Shown piece by piece: positions 1 to 5,220 of a DNA stretch of 5,269 bases. The position numbers and the translations under genes are program-made. This DNA is from SZUA-430 sp046153995 (lineage in GTDB: Bacteria > Pseudomonadota > Alphaproteobacteria > Micropepsales > Micropepsaceae), in assembly GCA_046153995.1 (NCBI GenBank), contig JBJXEH010000169.1, positions 1 through 5,269 on the forward strand. Reading direction: 5' to 3'. How positions within the stretch are numbered: the stretch's first letter is position 1; every line of letters begins with the position of its first letter. The notes under the pieces are model-generated. The model saw only the letters and a program-made list of their open reading frames with translations. It did not search any database and had not been told where the DNA came from.

Positions 1-871
1 GTATGGCAGCTATTCGCGCGGCCACAAGGCGGGCGGCTTCAACCTCGACCGCGTGTTCTTCGACGCGCAAGGTTCGATCGTTTCGCCCTCATCGTTGCCG
101 GGGCCGCAAGTCGTGCGCGCACCGGACACGAGTTTCGCGTCGGAACTCGTGGACGCTTACGAACTGGGTCTGAAGTTCGCGACGGACGACAACCGGCTCC
201 AGGTGAACACGGCGGTCTTCTATCAGGACTTCGAGAACTTCCAGCTGAACACCTTCACAGGCATTTCGTTCACCGTGGCGTCGATTCCGGAAGTGATCAG
301 CCAGGGCGTCGAAGTCGAAACGTTCTGGTCACCGTTCCAGAACTTCTCGACCAACCTGGGCGTTGCCTACACTGATGCACGGTACGGTGACGATCTAGGT
401 CCGGCGTTCGTGGCGCGGAACCCGTCGCTATTCGCGATACCGGGTGAGCGTTTGACTCACTCGCCCGAATGGACCGTGACCGGCGGTTTGGACTACGCGT
501 TCCCGTTCGTCGACACGCTGACGGCGCGGGTCCACCTGGACGGCCGTTGGCAGAGCGAGATGGACACGGGCTCGAACTTGGACGAACGCAAGATCCAGGA
601 AGCCTACGCGGTGTTCGGGGCCAAGATCGGTTTCTACTCCGAAGACGAACTGTTCGGGCTTGAATTCTTCGCTCGCAACCTACTCGACGAGAGCTACATT
701 AACACGGCGGTCGACTCGCCGTTGCAGGGCTCGGCGATGTGTAGCGCGGCGGCGCTTACCCCGTCGGGTGGGGCATTCTCCTGTCCGCCGGGCGCCAGCC
801 AGTCGAGCACGATCGACGCCTTCGTCGGCGAACCGCGGATGATCGGCGCGACGCTGCGGATCAAGAACTAA
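1..871 (+). CDS. TonB-dependent outer-membrane receptor, C-terminal part (5' end outside the window)
   Basis: The frame is open from the window edge (first full codon at base 2) to TAA at 869-871, giving 289 residues of a protein that in this family is usually 700-1000 residues. It begins inside the beta-barrel with YGSYSRGHKAGGFN, a typical barrel-strand motif of these receptors. Further on come SELVDAYELGLKF, SQGVEVE, a HSPEW segment, and near the end FFARNLLDESYI and FVGEPRMIGATLR, the usual last strands. Aromatic residues alternate through the sequence as expected for outer-membrane strands. The family imports scarce ligands (iron chelates, vitamins, glycans) using TonB-ExbBD energy; the ligand cannot be told because the plug domain is missing. 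Two cysteines (codons 740-742 and 782-784) bracket a probable extracellular loop and may form a disulfide. The protein ends in LRIKN, without the usual terminal aromatic residue. The GTG at 53 is internal, not a start. Family assignment is secure. Confidence 0.93.
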   Translation, partial: YGSYSRGHKAGGFNLDRVFFDAQGSIVSPSSLPGPQVVRAPDTSFASELVDAYELGLKFATDDNRLQVNTAVFYQDFENFQLNTFTGISFTVASIPEVISQGVEVETFWSPFQNFSTNLGVAYTDARYGDDLGPAFVARNPSLFAIPGERLTHSPEWTVTGGLDYAFPFVDTLTARVHLDGRWQSEMDTGSNLDERKIQEAYAVFGAKIGFYSEDELFGLEFFARNLLDESYINTAVDSPLQGSAMCSAAALTPSGGAFSCPPGASQSSTIDAFVGEPRMIGATLRIKN

Positions 872-893
872 CGGACAACGGAAGCAATAATCG

Positions 894-925
894 AAAGGCG
901 CCTGCAGCGACGCAGGCGCCTTTTT
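894..925 (+). terminator. Rho-independent terminator of the TonB receptor gene
   Basis: A perfect 9-bp stem, GGCGCCTGC (897-905) with GCAGGCGCC (912-920), encloses a 6-base loop and is followed by TTTTT (921-925). AAA at 894-896 can extend the stem by pairing with the first Ts. It lies 22 bases after the receptor stop. It also sits between convergent genes: read on the minus strand, the stem is followed by TTTCGATTATT, so it may also stop transcripts from the lipoprotein gene, less strongly. Confidence 0.92.
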
Positions 926-947
926 CTATTGCGGAAGAGAGAGTGCC

Positions 948-1406
948 CTACTGCGCCACCGGCACGTCCGCGATTTCGCTCAGCATTTGGCCGCCGCACA
1001 TGATGCGGATCGCGCGGTAGTTCATCGAGATGGCGGGGCCTTGGTAGCGCACGGGTTGCGTGGTCAGGACTTGGGGCACCATGCCGGTTGGCGGGGTTGC
1101 GGTCAGGATGAGCTGTTGCATTGGCGTTGCGCTGCGGTCGGCCAGGCCTGCGGTCAGCGTTACGGTGTAGCCGGGCGTGGGCAGGACGATTTGGCCCGTG
1201 GCGATGAGTTCCTTCGCGGTGCCGGGGCCGGGCATCGCGTTCACCCAGGCGGCCCAGTCACGGCTTTCGATCACCGGGCATGACGATGCTTGCGGCGAGG
1301 GCGGCTCGATGGGAGGCGGGGGCGGTTCGCCGGCGCTCGTGCAGTTCGTGAGTGCGGCGAGCGCGAGTGCTGCGGCGGCGGTGCGGGCGAGCGGGGCGTT
1401 GGGCAT
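948..1406 (-). CDS. Small proline-rich probable lipoprotein of unknown function
   Basis: It encodes 152 residues from ATG (1404-1406) to TAG (948-950). The N-terminus has one arginine (R8), an alanine/leucine-rich hydrophobic stretch (about 10-20), then L19-T20-N21-C22, resembling a lipobox. Asparagine at -1 is not the usual G/A/S, so lipidation at C22 is likely but not certain. Residues 28-38 form a proline-rich linker (PPPPPIEPPSP), followed by a compact domain of about 110 residues rich in short beta-type stretches, with SRDWAAWVNAMPGPG (48-62) and LPTPGYTVTL (75-84) as its most recognisable segments. C43 and C137 are the only cysteines of that domain and could form a disulfide. I recognise no catalytic motif and assign no function; an envelope-anchored periplasmic role is inferred. 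No strong Shine-Dalgarno precedes the ATG. It is the last gene of the minus-strand group, 94 bases after the membrane-protein gene, and faces the terminator at 894-925. Confidence 0.8.
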   Translation of the reverse strand: MPNAPLARTAAAALALAALTNCTSAGEPPPPPIEPPSPQASSCPVIESRDWAAWVNAMPGPGTAKELIATGQIVLPTPGYTVTLTAGLADRSATPMQQLILTATPPTGMVPQVLTTQPVRYQGPAISMNYRAIRIMCGGQMLSEIADVPVAQ

Positions 1407-1500
1407 GGGCGGTTCAGCTTTCGCGGGTTCGGCACCGTCAGCTTAGGCGCGGGCGCTTGGGCCGTCCAGCGTGTGCCGGTGGCGTTTCGTCCATGCGCGC

Positions 1501-2169
1501 TCAGCGCCGGCGCAACGTCTCGAAATCGATCGCGAGAATGTCGCCATCCTGCGGAACCGTGCCGGCGCTGTGCTCATCCACGGTGAACGGCGGCAGCACG
1601 CCGCTGACGGGGATCACGCGGCCAAGGCCGGTTATGCCGAGCACGAGGCCGCTGCCGGCCGTGCGCTCAACCGTGAAGCGGTCGGCGGGAAATCTGGCTT
1701 GTACCGGGTTGCCGTCCTCATCCTCGATGCCGTCTTCGTACTCGTACAAATATTGTCCCTGCAGAAACAACACGCGCCCATCGGCGAGCTTGAGATAGTA
1801 GGCGGAACCTTCGTCTTCCAACTCTTCGACGCGAAGGGCATCGATCACCTCGAACGCGGCACACACCGCAGTGTCCGCCGCCAAGTCGCGTGTGTGCGCT
1901 TCGCGCTCGGCCGATAGCAGGGGTAGGGTTTTGCGGTAGAGATAACGGGCAAAGCCGATCGCTGCGGCGGCGGCGGCGATCGCGGGCCAGGTGACGTCCG
2001 ATCCGCTGTGGACGCCGAGTGCGCGCGCGATCCAGATGCCGGCGGCAAAGGTGAGCATGAACACGAACAGGGTCGGGATGAGCCCGACCGAGATCAACGA
2101 CCCCGTCGTCGCCAAGCCTTCGATCGAACGGCGCTCGTCCTCGCGCAAGGGTCTTGTCGATGTCGTCAC
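1501..2169 (-). CDS. Two-helix membrane protein with a conserved-looking cytoplasmic domain, function unknown
   Basis: It encodes 222 residues from GTG (2167-2169) to TGA (1501-1503). The start was chosen because AAGAGG (2180-2185) lies 10 bases upstream and the protein then begins MTTSTRPLREDERR. A longer reading from GTG at 2325 would translate a stem-loop and non-protein-like sequence. A charged N-terminus (1-20) precedes hydrophobic helix 1 (about 25-50, with P32 and G44) and helix 2 (about 59-78, with an alanine run). Residues 80-105 are amphipathic and charged. Residues 106-222 form a soluble domain with EVIDALRVEELEDEGSAYYL, an acidic stretch YEYEDGIEDEDGN (142-154), then FPADRFTVERTAGSG (160-174) and a closing PQDGDIL (206-212). 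The pattern suggests a mostly beta domain that reads like a recurring uncharacterised family, but I cannot name it. No catalytic residues are evident. It lies downstream of bpt; a shared function is not implied. Confidence 0.8.
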   Translation of the reverse strand: MTTSTRPLREDERRSIEGLATTGSLISVGLIPTLFVFMLTFAAGIWIARALGVHSGSDVTWPAIAAAAAAIGFARYLYRKTLPLLSAEREAHTRDLAADTAVCAAFEVIDALRVEELEDEGSAYYLKLADGRVLFLQGQYLYEYEDGIEDEDGNPVQARFPADRFTVERTAGSGLVLGITGLGRVIPVSGVLPPFTVDEHSAGTVPQDGDILAIDFETLRRR

Positions 2170-2179
2170 GGTGAGCGTG

Positions 2180-2185
2180 CCTCTT
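2180..2185 (-). promoter_or_regulatory. Shine-Dalgarno deciding the start of the two-helix membrane protein
   Basis: On the minus strand this reads AAGAGG, 10 bases before the GTG at 2167-2169. It is the only good ribosome-binding match near the region where protein-like sequence begins, and is the main reason for preferring the 222-residue protein over the 274-residue reading from 2325. Confidence 0.6.
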
Positions 2186-2280
2186 CTACGGGCAACGACT
2201 GTGTGCGCTGTGGCGTAAAGAACGCGCGAACGCTTAGGCTTAAGGCTCCGTAAATTTGCGGCGTTTGAGTTTTCGCATGA

Positions 2281-2309
2281 AGCGGGACAAGCAGCACAGC
2301 TGTCCCGCT
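2281..2309 (-). terminator. Stem-loop just after the bpt stop, possible weak terminator or processing site
   Basis: AGCGGGACA (2281-2289) and TGTCCCGCT (2301-2309) form a perfect 9-bp inverted repeat with an 11-base loop, starting 17 bases after the bpt stop codon. On the minus strand the stem is followed by TCATGCGAAAAC, with no U-tract, so strong intrinsic termination is doubtful. Its place between bpt and the membrane-protein gene suggests partial termination, 3'-end protection, or separation of expression levels. Confidence 0.45.
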
Positions 2310-2326
2310 GTCCGGGTTGCTCCACT

Positions 2327-3064
2327 TCAAGGCCGGTTGAGCGGCACCCAGCCTGACGGCATCCGTGCTTCCAGCGGACCGAACCGCGCCTTGTACGCCA
2401 TCTTGCGGCTGCCTTCGATCCAGTAGCCGAGGTAGACGTAGGGCAGGGAGCGGTCGCGGGCTTGTTCGATGTGGTCGAGCACGATGAATGTGCCGAGGCT
2501 GCGCGGCGCTTCCTCCGGGTCGTAGTAGCTGTAGACCATCGAGAGGCCGTCGGAGAGTTGGTCGGTCAGGCCCACGGCGATCAGGTCGCCGGCGTTCGGC
2601 CCGCTCCGGTGGCGGTACTCGACGAGGTGGGTTTCGGCGGCGCTGTCTTCGACCATCGCCACGTAGTCGAACATCGTCATGTCGGACATGCCCCCGCCCG
2701 TGTGGCGCGCGTCGAGGTAGCGGCGCAGCAGGGCGAACTGTTCTTCGGTTGCCCAGGGGTCCACGACTTCGCCGATCAGGTCGGCGTTCTTGGCGGCCAC
2801 GCGCTCGAACGACCGCGAGCGCTCGAACGCATCGACGATCACGCGGACGGACACGCAGGCTTGGCAGCCCTCGCACGATGGGCGGTAGGCGATGTTTTGG
2901 CTGCGGCGGAAGCCGGCGTGGGTCAGGCTGTCGTTCAGCGATCGGGCGACTTCGCCGGAAAGCCGCGTGAAGACTTTGCGCTCCATGCGGCCGGAGAGAT
3001 ACGGGCACGGCGCCGGGGACGTGAGGTAGAACTGCGGAAAGCGGATCCCCAACTGCTCAGTCAA
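2327..3064 (-). CDS. bpt: Aspartate/glutamate leucyltransferase (bacterial R-transferase family, EC 2.3.2.29)
   Basis: It encodes 245 residues, within the usual 235-260 of the family. The enzyme transfers leucine from Leu-tRNA to proteins with N-terminal Asp or Glu, creating a Leu N-degron recognised by ClpS/ClpAP in the cytosol. The sequence shows the full family signature: FYLTSPAPCPYLSGRMERKVF (split here as FYLTSPAPCPYL at 12-23 and GRMERKVF at 25-32), GFRRSQNIAYRP (51-62), the cysteine cluster C64-x2-C67-x2-C70 followed by VSVRV, DYVAMVEDS (133-141) and the C-terminal YLGYWIEGSRKMAYKARFGP (211-230). The start is a TTG at 3062-3064 with GGGGAG nine bases upstream; it gives MTEQLGIRFPQFYLT, matching family N-termini. 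The in-frame ATG at 3191-3193 would add 43 residues unlike the family. The gene is divergent from the flavin reductase gene and leads the minus-strand group. It is often labelled ate; bpt is the more precise name. Which residue is preferred as acceptor is inferred from the family. Confidence 0.96.
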   Translation of the reverse strand: MTEQLGIRFPQFYLTSPAPCPYLSGRMERKVFTRLSGEVARSLNDSLTHAGFRRSQNIAYRPSCEGCQACVSVRVIVDAFERSRSFERVAAKNADLIGEVVDPWATEEQFALLRRYLDARHTGGGMSDMTMFDYVAMVEDSAAETHLVEYRHRSGPNAGDLIAVGLTDQLSDGLSMVYSYYDPEEAPRSLGTFIVLDHIEQARDRSLPYVYLGYWIEGSRKMAYKARFGPLEARMPSGWVPLNRP

Positions 3065-3261
3065 CGCCTGCAACTCCCCATGGCCACCCGAATCGGCCCG
3101 TCGAATTTCACACAGACGCGCGGCGCTGAAAACGGGGCGCGGCCGCGATATTTTTTGGGGCCGTTTCCGGCCGAAATCGGCAGTTTTGCCCATGGGATTT
3201 GGCGCTTAGGTTTGCGGTTTGCCGGTTGCCTTGCAGGGCGCTTGCCAGTAATCGGGGGCCG
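3065..3261. promoter_or_regulatory. Divergent intergenic region expected to carry the bpt and flavin reductase promoters
   Basis: These 197 bases separate the bpt start (minus) from the flavin reductase start (plus) and hold no credible gene. I see no clear -35/-10 pair. Structure that can be seen: a 10-bp palindrome CGCGGCCGCG (3138-3147) directly followed by an AT tract ATATTTTTT (3148-3156), then an imperfect dyad CCGTTTC (3161-3167) with GAAATCGG (3173-3180, one bulged T). A TTGC-rich stretch lies at about 3209-3247. A promoter role is inferred from the gene arrangement. Confidence 0.4.
3074..3079 (-). promoter_or_regulatory. Shine-Dalgarno for bpt, supporting the TTG start
   Basis: On the minus strand this reads GGGGAG, nine bases before the TTG at 3062-3064. 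A second TTG (3071-3073) lies directly against it and is too close to be used. The site and the family N-terminus agree on the same start. Confidence 0.65.
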
Positions 3262-3747
3262 ATGAGCCAGGATTCCCGCGCCTTCCGCGACGCTTTGGGC
3301 CATTTTGCGACAGGGGTCGCCGTGGTGACCGCGGCGGGGCCGGGTGGGGCGCTCGGCCTCACGATCAACTCATTCGCCTCGGTCTCGCTCGACCCGCCGC
3401 TGATTTTGTGGAGCTTGGATAAGGCGTCCGACCGGTTCGGCGCGCTGATGGCGGCGTCGCATTTTGCGGTGAACATGCTGGGCGGCGAGGCGCGGGAGCT
3501 GGCACAGCTTCTGGCGCGCAAGGGGCACGCGGGGCTCGACGGCGAGGCTGTCAGGCTGAGCGCGCGGGGCGTGCCGCTTCTGGAACGCGCGATCGCGCAT
3601 TTCGAATGCAGCGTGGAGCATCGCTACGAGGGCGGCGACCACGTCATCTTCGTCGGCCGCGTGCTTGCGTTCGATCACACCTCGCACAGCGATCCCTTGA
3701 TCTACTATCGCGGGCGCTACCGGGCGCTGTCGGAACTCGAAGGCTAA
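3262..3747 (+). CDS. Flavin reductase family protein (FMN-binding split barrel, HpaC/DIM6-NTAB type)
   Basis: It encodes 161 residues from ATG at 3262, about the usual length for the short-chain family. These enzymes use NAD(P)H to reduce free FMN or FAD, which a separate flavin-dependent monooxygenase then uses. Visible family motifs in order: FRDALGHFATGVAVVTA (8-24), LTINSFASVSLDPPLILWSL (33-52) containing the T34/N36/S37 flavin phosphate-binding region, FAVNML (68-73), ECSVEHRYEGGDHVIFVGRV (115-134) with the G125-D126-H127 signature, and PLIYYRGRY (145-153). The start fits the family N-terminus; the in-frame codon at 3199 would add 21 residues without similarity. A purine-rich GGGGG (3254-3258) lies three bases before the ATG, closer than ideal. 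The next gene starts six bases after the stop, so the two are probably co-transcribed. The dedicated oxygenase partner is not in the window; some members of this fold bind flavin without acting as stand-alone reductases, so the exact reaction is open. Confidence 0.92.
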   Translation: MSQDSRAFRDALGHFATGVAVVTAAGPGGALGLTINSFASVSLDPPLILWSLDKASDRFGALMAASHFAVNMLGGEARELAQLLARKGHAGLDGEAVRLSARGVPLLERAIAHFECSVEHRYEGGDHVIFVGRVLAFDHTSHSDPLIYYRGRYRALSELEG

Positions 3748-3753
3748 GGCACA

Positions 3754-4611
3754 ATGGCAAACGTCGCGTTCATAGGCTTGGGGCGCATGGGCTTCCCGAT
3801 GGCAGGCCACCTCGCGCGCGCGGGTCACGCTGTCACCGTGTTCAACCGCACGCGCGTACGATCCGGCGAATGGTGCGCCGCGCATGGTGGCCGTGCCGCT
3901 GCGACGGTGGCCGAGGCCGTGCACGGCGCCGAAGTCGTCTTCAGCTGTGTCGGCGACGATCCGGACATCGCCGCAATCGCGCGCGCCGCGTTTCCCGCGA
4001 TGGCCAAGGGCGCAGTCTTTGCCGATCACACGACGGGTTCGGCGATGCTCGCCGAGGAGCTCGCGCGCGAGGCGGTGGCGCAGGGCCTCGCCTTCGTCGA
4101 CGCGCCGGTGTCGGGCGGCGAGGCGGGTGCGGTGAAAGGCCAACTCACCGTCATGTGCGGCGGAGATGAAGCCGCCTTCGCGAAAGCCGAACCGGTCATG
4201 CAGGCTTACGCGAAAATGGTGAAGCGGCTCGGCCCCGCCGGCGCGGGGCAGAAGACGAAAATGGTCAACCAGATTTGCATCGCGGGCGTGGTGCAGGGTC
4301 TGGCCGAGGCGATCCACTTCGCCGAGAAAGCGGGCCTCGACCCGAACGCGGTTGTCGATGTGATTTCGAAGGGCGCCGCGCAAAGCTGGCAAATGGAAAA
4401 CCGCGCCGCCACGATGCACGAACGCAAGTTCGACTTCGGCTTCGCGGTCGAATGGATGCGCAAAGACCTACGCATCGCGCTAGCGGAAGCGCGGGCGAAC
4501 GGCGCGCAACTGCCGCTGACCGCGCTGGTCGATCAGTTCTACGCGGACGTCGAGCGGATAGGCGGCAAGCGGTGGGACACGTCGAGTTTGATTGCAAGGT
4601 TTGGGCGGTGA
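3754..4611 (+). CDS. NAD(P)-dependent beta-hydroxyacid dehydrogenase (3-hydroxyisobutyrate dehydrogenase family)
   Basis: It encodes 285 residues, the normal family length. The N-terminal Rossmann domain (about 1-160) opens with FIGLGRMGFPMA (6-17), the GxGxMG dinucleotide-binding loop. It is followed by N31-R32-T33 where NAD-specific members often have an acidic residue, pointing to NADP(H). DHTTGS (91-96) and DAPVSGGEAGAVKGQLTVM (116-134) supply the substrate-binding S120-G121-G122. The interdomain helix carries GAGQKTKMVNQ (163-173) with catalytic K169 and N172, and the C-terminal helical domain has GAAQSWQMENR (207-217) and K237-D238. All key residues are present, so the enzyme should be active in oxidising a beta-hydroxyacid or reducing a semialdehyde. 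The substrate cannot be read from the sequence; mmsB, garR or glyoxylate/succinic semialdehyde reductase names would be guesses. The ATG is six bases after the flavin reductase stop; TAAGG (3745-3749) overlaps that stop and can serve as Shine-Dalgarno, suggesting coupled translation. Confidence 0.94.
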   Translation: MANVAFIGLGRMGFPMAGHLARAGHAVTVFNRTRVRSGEWCAAHGGRAAATVAEAVHGAEVVFSCVGDDPDIAAIARAAFPAMAKGAVFADHTTGSAMLAEELAREAVAQGLAFVDAPVSGGEAGAVKGQLTVMCGGDEAAFAKAEPVMQAYAKMVKRLGPAGAGQKTKMVNQICIAGVVQGLAEAIHFAEKAGLDPNAVVDVISKGAAQSWQMENRAATMHERKFDFGFAVEWMRKDLRIALAEARANGAQLPLTALVDQFYADVERIGGKRWDTSSLIARFGR

Positions 4612-4648
4612 CGGCGTAGATCACCGAACCAGAGACGAGGGCACTGTC

Positions 4649-4660
4649 ACAGAAATCTGT
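4649..4660. promoter_or_regulatory. Short dyad upstream of the four-helix membrane protein, possible operator
   Basis: ACAGA (4649-4653) and TCTGT (4656-4660) form a perfect 5-bp inverted repeat around AA, 41 bases before the start of the next gene in an 89-bp gap. The flanking stretch is less GC-rich than the surroundings. A small dimeric regulator or a promoter here is possible, but 5-bp arms arise by chance and no -35/-10 pair is clear. Confidence 0.25.
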
Positions 4661-4688
4661 CGAATAGTTCGCAGGCTGGAAACTTTGC

Positions 4689-4694
4689 AAGGAG
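4689..4694 (+). promoter_or_regulatory. Strong Shine-Dalgarno of the four-helix membrane protein
   Basis: AAGGAG lies six bases before the ATG at 4701, near-ideal sequence and spacing. It fixes the start and supports this being a real, well-translated gene despite its unknown function. Confidence 0.8.
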
Positions 4695-4700
4695 CGCGCG

Positions 4701-5180
4701 ATGTTTCTCGATCGTGTTTTTGGCGTAACGGCAGCGGCTGCTTTCGTGCTCGGTCTCGTCTGCCAGGTCGGGTGGCTGACCGATTTGGTGGAACCGTCGC
4801 GTCTGCATCAGTGGACGTTCGTCTTCTTCGCGCTCGCGATGCCTGCGTTCCTGTATTTCATAATCTACGTCGGCAAGCGCGACGGGTTCGCCTATACGAT
4901 CCAGGGCGAACTTAACCTTGCGCCGGTGCTCGGCACGCTTCCCGGCTGGGCGCGGCTCGTGAGCTATGGGCTCTTCGCGGTCGCCGCAGTGTTTCTGGTG
5001 GCGTCAGTCGTTGCCGTTCTTTGGCCGGATCTGTTGCCTGCGGGCAGATGCGTTCCCGGCACCGGCTCTCCGGCGGATTGCCTCATCGTCAATTTGGCAA
5101 TGGCGACCTTGACAGCCGCGTTCGGTGCGCTCTCGTTCGTGGATGCCGTCTATCTTCTAAGGACATCTTCGCGGAAGTAG
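4701..5180 (+). CDS. Four-helix inner-membrane protein of unknown function
   Basis: It encodes 159 residues from ATG at 4701 to TAG at 5178-5180. Four hydrophobic segments are seen: about 6-26, 38-57, 86-108 and 128-152. Between helices 2 and 3 lies GKRDGFAYTIQGELNLAPVL (58-77), between helices 3 and 4 a loop with C117 and C127. The K59/R60 after helix 2 and the R154/R158/K159 tail suggest, by the positive-inside rule, that the N- and C-termini and the 2-3 loop are cytoplasmic. C117 and C127 would then lie in the periplasm, where a disulfide is possible. No catalytic or transport motif is recognised, and I give no function. The 89-bp gap and strong Shine-Dalgarno suggest it may have its own promoter or be loosely linked to the dehydrogenase gene upstream. 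The Met start and coding character look reliable. Confidence 0.85.
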   Translation: MFLDRVFGVTAAAAFVLGLVCQVGWLTDLVEPSRLHQWTFVFFALAMPAFLYFIIYVGKRDGFAYTIQGELNLAPVLGTLPGWARLVSYGLFAVAAVFLVASVVAVLWPDLLPAGRCVPGTGSPADCLIVNLAMATLTAAFGALSFVDAVYLLRTSSRK

Positions 5181-5184
5181 GGCC

Positions 5185-5220
5185 GAGCTAGGCAGCGCGC
5201 GAGGCGCGGCTGGGAAGCTC
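5185..5220 (+). terminator. GC-rich stem-loop after the four-helix membrane protein, possible terminator
   Basis: GAGCT (5185-5189) pairs with AGCTC (5216-5220) as an outer stem, and CAGCGCG (5193-5199) pairs with CGCGGCTG (5205-5212, one bulged G) as an inner stem. The structure begins five bases after the stop codon. No T-run follows, so it is not a canonical intrinsic terminator; it may be a transcript-end structure. The remaining bases to 5269 show no gene or motif I can support. Confidence 0.3.

Noticed and set aside
53..55. GTG at 53 as the start of a 272-residue gene.
   Set aside because: The frame stays open to the window edge and the residues before it (YGSYSRGHKAGGFN) are a standard receptor barrel motif, so the gene begins outside the window.
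1414..1444. Direct repeat TCAGCTT (1414-1420 and 1438-1444) upstream of the lipoprotein gene.
   Set aside because: Seven bases repeated once within 31 bases is weak evidence and no promoter or regulator context supports it.
2233..2244. CTTAGGCTTAAG as a possible CtrA-like site upstream of the two-helix membrane protein.
   Set aside because: The spacing does not fit TTAA-N7-TTAA and only one half is present.
2170..2325. A 52-residue N-terminal extension of the two-helix membrane protein starting at GTG 2325, almost touching the bpt stop.
   Set aside because: It would translate the 9-bp stem-loop and an AT-richer intergenic stretch, gives cysteine-rich unprotein-like sequence, and a better start with AAGAGG exists at 2169.
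2166..3008. A 280-codon minus-strand open frame overlapping bpt in another frame.
   Set aside because: The translation is dominated by Arg and Pro repeats, as expected of an out-of-frame reading of GC-rich coding DNA.
2462..3265. A 267-codon plus-strand open frame antisense to bpt.
   Set aside because: The translation is rich in V, A, H and R, with no motif, and the minus strand carries an unmistakable full-length bpt.
3090..3275. GANTC sites (3090-3094 and 3271-3275) near both divergent starts, as possible CcrM methylation control.
   Set aside because: GANTC also occurs several times inside the receptor gene, so two copies here are not notable without genome-wide statistics.
3370..4419. 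A long minus-strand open frame (349 codons), longer than any complete gene in the window, opposite the flavin reductase and dehydrogenase genes.
   Set aside because: Its translation is His/Arg-rich low-information sequence typical of the antisense frame of GC-rich genes, while both plus-strand genes have complete family motifs over the same bases.
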